Positions 1-4,276 of a stretch of 9,615 nucleotides of DNA are shown in pieces. This stretch comes from Deltaproteobacteria bacterium (GTDB lineage Bacteria > Myxococcota_A > UBA9160 > SZUA-336), in contig JAUXJB010000046.1 in the NCBI GenBank assembly GCA_030624945.1, positions 1 through 9,615 of the forward strand. Direction: 5' to 3'. Position numbers and translations under genes: made by a program. Positions within the stretch are counted from its first letter, which is position 1; each line of letters opens with the position of its first letter. Below the pieces are notes generated by a model. That model had not been told where the DNA came from and made no database searches. It saw only the letters and a program-made list of their open reading frames with translations.

Positions 1-2
1 CC

Positions 3-176
3 GTCGTGGCCGTCGCGATCTCGACCTTCCTGGTGGTGCGGGCCACACCGCGGGTGGAGCCGCCCTGGTACATGCGCTTGTTGCCGCCCGCGATCTCCGG
101 AGTTCCGGTTCCGCCGCCGTACGCCCCACAGTCGGCGCTCCAGTGGGCGCGTGGATCGGGGAACGCCGTGCGATAA
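3..176 (+). CDS. C-terminal fragment of an unrecognised membrane protein
   Basis: This is an open frame entering from the left edge and ending at TAA (174-176). About 57 residues are visible. They begin with a hydrophobic stretch (VVAVAISTFLVV) that looks like the end of a transmembrane helix, followed by a proline-rich tail (LLPPAISGVPVPPPYAPQ) and a basic C-terminus. Codons in this frame have strongly GC-biased third positions. The competing frame, which runs on into the next ORF, reads as low-complexity Arg/Gly/Ala, so this frame is taken as the real one. The next gene on the same strand starts 32 bases after the stop, so the two may be co-transcribed. I do not recognise the family. DUF420 proteins often sit beside cytochrome oxidase assembly genes, so a respiratory membrane protein is possible but unproven. 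Confidence 0.6.
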   Translation, partial: VVAVAISTFLVVRATPRVEPPWYMRLLPPAISGVPVPPPYAPQSALQWARGSGNAVR

Positions 177-208
177 TCCGGTCGAGTCGGCGAGACAGAG
201 ACCGCGCG

Positions 209-658
209 ATGGCCATCGATCCGAAAACGGCATACTGGACCGGAGCGCTCGTCAACATGGCCCTGATCGTCGCGTTGCTGTTCTCTGGCTTGCGGGCGAT
301 CCGGAGTGGGCGGGTGCAGCGACACCTGCGCCTGATGATCAGCGCGGCCTCACTCGTCGGTCTCTTCTTGCTCAGCTACCCCGCAAAGCTCGCGTTCCTG
401 GGGCGGGAGCAGCTCGAGCTCTGGTCCCGGTACCACGTCTGGGTCCTGCGCTTCCACGAGCTCTGTGTCTTCTGCCTCGTGGTAGGCGGGGGGTTCGCGG
501 TCTACCGGGCCTTGAGCTTGGGGCTCTGGAACCGGGAGGGCCCTGTGCGAGCGATGGACACGCGGGGGCACCGACGAGCGGGTTGGACCGCGATCGTGGG
601 AGGCAGTCTGGGGATCTTGTCCGCAGCCTACGTCCTGCACGGCATGTACACGCGCTAG
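209..658 (+). CDS. DUF420-like four-helix membrane protein (possible oxidase assembly role)
   Basis: The protein has 149 residues from ATG at 209. An upstream in-frame ATG at 143 would overlap the preceding gene and add an Arg-rich leader unlike the family, so 209 is preferred, although no strong Shine-Dalgarno precedes either. Four hydrophobic segments are visible, at about residues 12-28, 42-57, 80-100 and 128-144. The pattern matches DUF420 (YozB-type) proteins: a helix followed by IRSGRVQRH with His39, a second helix ending LLSYPAK, a third with His83 (RFHEL), then a loop HRRAGW before the last helix, which ends YVLHGMY. The spaced histidines are typical of that family and could bind heme or copper. 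DUF420 genes commonly neighbour cytochrome c oxidase genes, but none is visible here. The TAG stop overlaps the stop of the convergent gene at 655-951. The family call is from motif pattern only; the role is inference. Confidence 0.7.
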   Translation: MAIDPKTAYWTGALVNMALIVALLFSGLRAIRSGRVQRHLRLMISAASLVGLFLLSYPAKLAFLGREQLELWSRYHVWVLRFHELCVFCLVVGGGFAVYRALSLGLWNREGPVRAMDTRGHRRAGWTAIVGGSLGILSAAYVLHGMYTR

Positions 659-951
659 CGCGCCTGGCGGCGCTCGTACTCCACGGCGCGCAGCAGCTCC
701 TCCGCCTCCTCGAGTGTCAGCGAGTCGCGAAAACGTCCCAGCACGATGTTCCAGCGATTCTCGTCGTCCGCGTCGGTCTTCGAGCCATCGAAGAAGTGCC
801 CCGGCGACGGAATGATCCGGATCGTGCGGCCCGCGAGGCTCACGAGCGCGGCTACGGCCCTGCCACTGACCGGGTCGATGATCTCGAGCTCTCCGCGCCG
901 CAGGAGACGCTTGATGTAGCCGGCTTGTTGTCGGGGGCTTGGTCCAGTCAT
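655..951 (-). CDS. Small hypothetical protein, 98 residues
   Basis: The start is ATG at 949-951, preceded on the minus strand by GAGGAAG five to eleven bases upstream, a good ribosome-binding site. This decides the start; the frame stays open for another 600 bases upstream, but that part is low-complexity and opposes the VKOR gene. The protein is charged and apparently soluble, with no signal peptide or membrane segment. A basic N-terminal helix (IKRLLRRGELEI) is followed by a probable beta-rich middle (GRAVAALVSLAGRTIRIIPSPGHFF). An acidic stretch (DGSKTDADDENRW) and a C-terminal helix rich in Glu and Arg (LTLEEAEELLRAVEYERR) complete it. I do not recognise the family. It is convergent with the DUF420-like gene, sharing the CTAG at 655-658 so that the two TAG stops overlap. 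It is divergent from the VKOR-DsbA gene across a 208-base spacer. Confidence 0.65.
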   Translation of the reverse strand: MTGPSPRQQAGYIKRLLRRGELEIIDPVSGRAVAALVSLAGRTIRIIPSPGHFFDGSKTDADDENRWNIVLGRFRDSLTLEEAEELLRAVEYERRQAR

Positions 952-1159
952 GGCTTCCTCGTCCGGTAGGATGGGTGCAAGCTGCGGGCCGGGGCGAGAC
1001 TCGCACAGCCAGCCGGACCAGCATGCCACATGCAGCCCACCGGAAAGAAGGTCCGCGGTTCTTCCCAGTCCGGGGCCAGCGCGGGGAGGTGTCGGTTCCC
1101 TGCGGTACATTCCGGACCGGGCGAGGCTATCCCCCCCCCCTTGGTCCCCTGGAGATCGC
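952..1159. other. Divergent intergenic spacer with a ten-C run
   Basis: This 208-base spacer separates the divergent genes at 655-951 and 1160-2455 and must contain the promoters for both. I cannot point to a convincing -35/-10 pair in this GC-rich stretch. The clearest feature is an uninterrupted run of ten C at 1131-1140, ending 10 bases before the GGAG ribosome-binding site of the VKOR-DsbA gene. Open frames across the spacer are low-complexity and are not proposed as genes. Confidence 0.5.
1151..1154 (+). promoter_or_regulatory. Ribosome-binding site of the VKOR-DsbA gene
   Basis: GGAG lies five bases before the ATG at 1160. It fixes the start within a frame that stays open back to position 950. 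The first transmembrane helix begins about 12 residues after this ATG, as expected for a VKOR protein. Confidence 0.7.
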
Positions 1160-2455
1160 ATGGCCAGAGCGGTGGCAGGCCCCGGAAGAGGGGCTCTCGT
1201 GGTGTTGGGCGCCCTCGCATTCGCCTGCGGTGCGTGGGGACTCTTCCTGTGGCGCGAGCTGCTGGTGTTCCGCGCAGGAGGAGAGGTCTTTTGCCCGCTG
1301 GGCGATGGGGCCGCCTGCGAGGCGCTCTGGGACTCGGCATTCGCGACTGCGGTCCATGAGAGTACCGGGCTTCCCATCGCGGGCTGGGGGCTGGTGTGGG
1401 GGCTCACCGCCCTCGCGGTGACCGTCGGGTTGCTCCGCGCTGCTCGCCCGCAGTGGATGCTGGGGGCACTGGTAGCCACGGCCGCTGCGGGCGCCATGGC
1501 GCTGGTCGTGTTGCTGGTGGTCTCGGTCGGGATGGGAGCGCTGTGCGGCGACTGCCTGGTCACCTACGCGCTGGTGGGCGCGTTTGCCAGCGTGGTATTC
1601 GCGACGACCCGCAGTCCGGCCGGCGAGCTGGTCCGGGGAGCTGCCGTCACCCTCGTCATGGCGGGGGCGGCCTTTGCGGTCCTGCTCTATCCCGGCTTGC
1701 GCACCCCTCTCGAGGCGGTCCCCGAGCTGGTCCTACCGGATCCGGCTCCCGACGGCCAGGAGCCCGAGGGCCTCGATGTGCGCCTGGCGAGCTTTGTCGC
1801 GGCCCTTCCGGCAGCCGATAAGCACGCGCTCGCGCGGGCCCTTCGCGCGAACTCCGCGGGCTCCCCGCCGGTCGTTCGACCGCCCCGCGATCTGCACGGC
1901 TCGTCCACCGCGCCGGTTCGGATCACGGACTTCACCGATACCCTGTGCGGGCACTGCGCGCGCTTCCACGAGGGGGTCGAGGCCCTCAAGCGGAGTTTGC
2001 CCGGCGACTCCTTCTCTTTCGAGGAGCGGCACTTCCCGCTGGACGCTGCCTGCAACCGGGCCGGGCCCTCACGGGGACCGGGCGTGAGCGTGCGCTGCCG
2101 CGCGGCGCTCGCTCGGATCTGTATGGAAGGCAAGCCAAACGCCTTCGACTACTCGGGCGATCTGTTTCGAAGCCAGGAGTCTTTGACCGCCGAGCGCGTG
2201 CTCGCGCTCGCAGCGCCCTACGCTGAGCCTGAGGACCTGGAGCACTGCATGGATTCGGCGGCGACGCTGGAGAAGCTCCGGGACGACATCGACTGGGCGC
2301 TCGAGCACCGGATCCGGGGGACACCGCTGGTGCTGGTAAACGGCCGCACCGTTGCGGCCTCCCCCACCTTTCTCTACGCGCTGATCCTCTCCCGGGGAGA
2401 CGCCGATCACACGGCCTTTCAAGCGCTCACATCGGCCGAGACGGTGGAACGCTAG
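1160..2455 (+). CDS. VKOR-DsbA fusion: membrane disulfide-forming oxidoreductase
   Basis: This 431-residue protein joins a vitamin K epoxide reductase-like membrane domain to a periplasmic thioredoxin-fold domain. Such fusions oxidise cysteine pairs in exported proteins and pass the electrons to membrane quinone, replacing separate DsbB and DsbA. The VKOR part has helices at about 11-31, 72-92, 99-123, 127-148 and 160-177. The loop cysteines are Cys45 and Cys53 with the conserved Ser59 (C-x7-C, then DSAFA), followed by the GLPIAGWGL motif. The quinone-proximal pair is LCGDC (Cys129, Cys132). After a Pro-rich linker (about 180-255) comes a DsbA-like domain with active site CGHC (Cys263, Cys266) in ITDFTDTLCGHC and the cis-proline loop RGTP (Pro389). 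Extra cysteines follow at HFPLDAACN and RCRAALARIC, as in related DsbA-like domains. All expected redox residues are present, so it should be active. Its stop overlaps the convergent TVP38 gene by four bases. Confidence 0.92.
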   Translation: MARAVAGPGRGALVVLGALAFACGAWGLFLWRELLVFRAGGEVFCPLGDGAACEALWDSAFATAVHESTGLPIAGWGLVWGLTALAVTVGLLRAARPQWMLGALVATAAAGAMALVVLLVVSVGMGALCGDCLVTYALVGAFASVVFATTRSPAGELVRGAAVTLVMAGAAFAVLLYPGLRTPLEAVPELVLPDPAPDGQEPEGLDVRLASFVAALPAADKHALARALRANSAGSPPVVRPPRDLHGSSTAPVRITDFTDTLCGHCARFHEGVEALKRSLPGDSFSFEERHFPLDAACNRAGPSRGPGVSVRCRAALARICMEGKPNAFDYSGDLFRSQESLTAERVLALAAPYAEPEDLEHCMDSAATLEKLRDDIDWALEHRIRGTPLVLVNGRTVAASPTFLYALILSRGDADHTAFQALTSAETVER

Positions 2456-3201
2456 CCGGCTTTCCCGGGTGTCCCGACCTTACCCGTCACGTCTTGCAGG
2501 GCGCGAGTCGCTGTACGCGTCACGCTGATCGTCACCGCGGCGGTGGCTGCCAGACCGAGGATGGCCACCGCCCAGCGCCCGGGGCCGCTCGGATCGTCCG
2601 TACCCGCGACGGCCACGGCGAAATTGCCTGCGAGGGAACCGGTATAGACGTAGAGCAGGGTGCCCGGCAGCATGCCGAAGCAAGCGAGGGCGTAATCGGC
2701 GAGTCGCACCTGCGTGAGACCGAGTGCGTAGTTCAGAAGGTTGAATGGGAAGATGGGCGAGAGCCGCAGGAGCGTGACGATCTTTAGTCCCTGGTTGCCG
2801 ACCGCGTGGTCGATCGCCGCGAACTTCGGGTTGCCCTCGAGCCTGTGCTCGATCGCCCCCCGCGCCAGGTAGCGAGCGATCAGGAAGGCGGCGCACGCCC
2901 CCAGAGTCGCCGCCAGGAAGACGTAGAGGGTGCCCCAGGCGATCCCGAAGATGGCTCCGGCCGCGAGCGTCAGCAGGGAGCCGGGGATAAAGGCAACCGT
3001 GGCCAGCGCGTAGCCCACCACGAAGGCGAGGGGGCCCCAGACTCCGACCGCGTCGACCCACCGCGCGAAGTCCTGCAGGTACGCTCCCGCCTGACTGCCG
3101 AGCAGCAGCAGGGCCCCAACGCCCAGGATCGCGAGGAGCACGTGCCAGAGCTTGCGCGACGAGGCGACGGGCTCGAGCTCCTGGGGGGGTCCGTCCAGCA
3201 T
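2452..3201 (-). CDS. TVP38/TMEM64 family (DedA-like) membrane protein
   Basis: The protein has 249 residues from ATG at 3199-3201. The frame is open further upstream, but that part overlaps the methyltransferase gene and includes the dispersed repeat, so it is excluded. AAGG lies eleven bases before the ATG, a rather distant ribosome-binding site. The order of features fits the SNARE-associated/VTT domain. After an N-terminal helix (18-36) come a helix with FIPGSLLTLAAGAIFG (71-86), a Gly/Ala-rich helix ending FLIARYLAR (Arg110), and a re-entrant-like segment LLRLSPIFPFNLLNYALGLTQV. A later segment, GMLPGTLLYVYTGSLAG, precedes a final helix. Family members act in membrane homeostasis and lipid or small-molecule transport; some are lipid scramblases in eukaryotes. 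No substrate can be assigned here. The gene lies 82 bases downstream of the methyltransferase on the same strand, with one copy of the dispersed repeat in the gap. Confidence 0.88.
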   Translation of the reverse strand: MLDGPPQELEPVASSRKLWHVLLAILGVGALLLLGSQAGAYLQDFARWVDAVGVWGPLAFVVGYALATVAFIPGSLLTLAAGAIFGIAWGTLYVFLAATLGACAAFLIARYLARGAIEHRLEGNPKFAAIDHAVGNQGLKIVTLLRLSPIFPFNLLNYALGLTQVRLADYALACFGMLPGTLLYVYTGSLAGNFAVAVAGTDDPSGPGRWAVAILGLAATAAVTISVTRTATRALQDVTGKVGTPGKAG

Positions 3202-3261
3202 GGGTTTGGCCGCCTTCTCGGGGTGATGCTGCCAGTGAGACGCACAGCGCCTCGGAAGGTT

Positions 3262-3287
3262 TCGGCACTCCCGGAACAGGACACTAG
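3262..3287. repeat. Dispersed 26-base repeat, solo copy
   Basis: This copy matches 7512-7537 at 25 of 26 bases; the core ACTCCCGGAACAGGACAC plus the following TAG is identical. It covers the end of the methyltransferase gene, so the TAG stop of that gene lies inside the repeat. Read on the minus strand it can fold a short stem, GTTCCGG pairing with CCGAAAC with one mismatch around GAGTG. No inverted partner arm is visible nearby, unlike the right-hand copy. Confidence 0.8.
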
Positions 3288-3841
3288 CGGGTGCGGCGAG
3301 CGGAGCGCCACAGGTAGCGGCTTCGCGTCGGGACGTAGCCCGCTGCCAGGAAGCGCTCTCGCCACCACGCTCGGGGCCGAAGCGTGACGCGTCTCTGGTC
3401 GCCACGCTCGTAGTTCTCGCTGGTGCTGCTCCAGAAATGGAAGTGGCGCGAAAGGCGCGCGCAGCGCGCCAGGAACGGCGCGACTTCCGAGGCCTCCAGA
3501 TAGACCAGGGCGTTGCTGAAGATCAGGTCGAACTCTCGCCCACGACTCTCGAGCTCCTTCAGGTAGTCCCGCATGTCGGCGCGCCGGATCCGGCGCCGGT
3601 AGCGCCCGGGGATCCGCTGGTGAGCCCAAGAGCTGATCTCGCACCCCCAGGGTCGGATGCCCCAGGCGGCGTCGAAGTGCTCGAGCACCCGGCCGGTTGC
3701 GGCCCCCAGCACCGCGACCGAGCGCACCCGCAGATCCATGCGATCCACGAGCTGGGTACAGTGCTCGATACCGCTGTGAAACAGGTAGTTCGCGTCGTAA
3801 GGCCCGTAGCCGCAGTAGTTTTCGACGTATTCCGCGTCCAC
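3284..3841 (-). CDS. Class I SAM-dependent methyltransferase, substrate unknown
   Basis: The protein has 185 residues from GTG at 3839-3841. The frame is open back only to a TAG at 3890-3892, with no ATG and no clear Shine-Dalgarno. The start is therefore the least certain part, and a few more residues (…ISLPYLR) could be included from a non-standard codon. The Rossmann signature is present: motif I VAVLGAATGRVLEHF (about 42-56), an acidic residue ending strand 2 in PWGCEIS (Glu68), RADM with Asp89, and FDLIFSNALVYL (104-115) as the strand-4 motif. The N-terminus ENYCGYGPYDANYLFHSGIEH is distinctive and probably family-specific. No DPPY/NPPY-type amino-methylation motif is seen, so small-molecule or protein substrates are as likely as nucleic acid. 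The stop codon lies within the dispersed repeat, and the TVP38-family gene follows on the same strand. Confidence 0.75.
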   Translation of the reverse strand: MDAEYVENYCGYGPYDANYLFHSGIEHCTQLVDRMDLRVRSVAVLGAATGRVLEHFDAAWGIRPWGCEISSWAHQRIPGRYRRRIRRADMRDYLKELESRGREFDLIFSNALVYLEASEVAPFLARCARLSRHFHFWSSTSENYERGDQRRVTLRPRAWWRERFLAAGYVPTRSRYLWRSARRTR

Positions 3842-3866
3842 GCGCAGATAGGGTAGCGAAATAAAC

Positions 3867-3890
3867 GACTCAGAAAGGAATGAGTCATTC
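3867..3890. promoter_or_regulatory. Palindromic candidate operator upstream of the methyltransferase
   Basis: GAATGAGTCATTC at 3878-3890 is a perfect 13-base palindrome around a central G. Just to its left, GACTCA at 3867-3872 pairs with TGAGTC at 3881-3886 across eight bases, so the TGAGTC half-site occurs twice in opposite orientation. The site lies 26-50 bases before the methyltransferase start and about 140 bases before the HTH gene. It could bind a dimeric regulator, perhaps the adjacent HTH protein, or form a leader hairpin. This is inference from symmetry and position. Confidence 0.4.
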
Positions 3891-4015
3891 TATTCATCAA
3901 GCGGCCGGCGGATGTGTCGAAACGGTACCTAGCGGGCGCGACTGGCCCGGTCTGATCCAGAACGCGTTTCAATCACCGGGGATGACGTTCTCCGGACCGT
4001 TGAGGCACACGAGTT

Positions 4016-4022
4016 AGGGGGG
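4016..4022 (+). promoter_or_regulatory. Ribosome-binding site of the HTH gene
   Basis: AGGGGGG ends six bases before the ATG at 4029, a strong purine-rich site. It supports real translation of this very short gene. Confidence 0.65.
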
Positions 4023-4028
4023 TTCACA

Positions 4029-4223
4029 ATGGATGAGAATCTGATCACGGTTCGGGAGGCCGCTGGCTTTCTGCGAATCTCGGCACGCACGGTCTATCGC
4101 CTGATCGAATCGGGTCAACTCGAGGCGGTTCGGATCGGGAAGCAGTGGCGCATTCCCGCCAGAGATCTACCCGGCCGCCAGGCCAGCTCGAGCGGTAGCG
4201 AGCAGAAGCCGGCGAGCGCCTGA
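4029..4223 (+). CDS. Excisionase-like (HTH_17/MerR-type) DNA-binding protein
   Basis: The protein has 64 residues from ATG at 4029. Nearly all of it is a winged HTH of the excisionase/MerR type. LITVREAAGFLRIS opens the domain, followed by the recognition-helix region ARTVYRLIESGQ and then the wing LEAVRIGKQWRIPARDL, which is the classic signature. The last 15 residues are a Ser/Gly/Lys tail. Such proteins act as phage excisionases, plasmid regulators or stand-alone transcription factors. No integrase, attachment site or phage gene is near, so a chromosomal regulator is more likely. The adjacent palindrome at 3867-3890 is a plausible target. It is convergent with the pseudokinase gene, 53 bases apart. 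Confidence 0.85.
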   Translation: MDENLITVREAAGFLRISARTVYRLIESGQLEAVRIGKQWRIPARDLPGRQASSSGSEQKPASA

Positions 4224-4276
4224 GCGGTATTCCGGGGGGATGGGCGCGCCGGCTCCGCGCGTGAGTCGGTGCGCCG

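Larger units (their letters stand above)
3842..4028. other. Divergent spacer, AT-richer near the methyltransferase
   Basis: This 187-base spacer separates the methyltransferase (minus) from the HTH gene (plus). The part at 3855-3901 is visibly richer in A and T than anything around it, as expected for a promoter region. The remainder is ordinary GC-rich sequence, ending in the AGGGGGG ribosome-binding site of the HTH gene. I cannot define -35/-10 boxes with confidence. Confidence 0.5.

Noticed and set aside
952..1563. N-terminal extension of the small gene at 655-951 to position 1563
   Set aside because: The extension is Ser/Thr/Pro/Ala low-complexity, runs through the VKOR coding region, and a good ribosome-binding site marks the start at 951.
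3559..3972. Minus-strand frame with an ATG at 3886-3888 as an alternative methyltransferase start
   Set aside because: It is in a different frame from the SAM-binding motifs and has no ribosome-binding site. It would need a frameshift, for which there is no evidence.
4029..4223. Excisionase-like gene taken as a sign of a prophage or integrative element
   Set aside because: No integrase, tRNA attachment site, direct repeats or phage genes are present nearby, and single-domain HTH_17 proteins are common chromosomal regulators.
4244..4260. GCGCG/CGCGC stem as a terminator between the HTH and kinase-like genes
   Set aside because: A five-base GC stem is expected by chance in this composition and no T-run follows on either strand.
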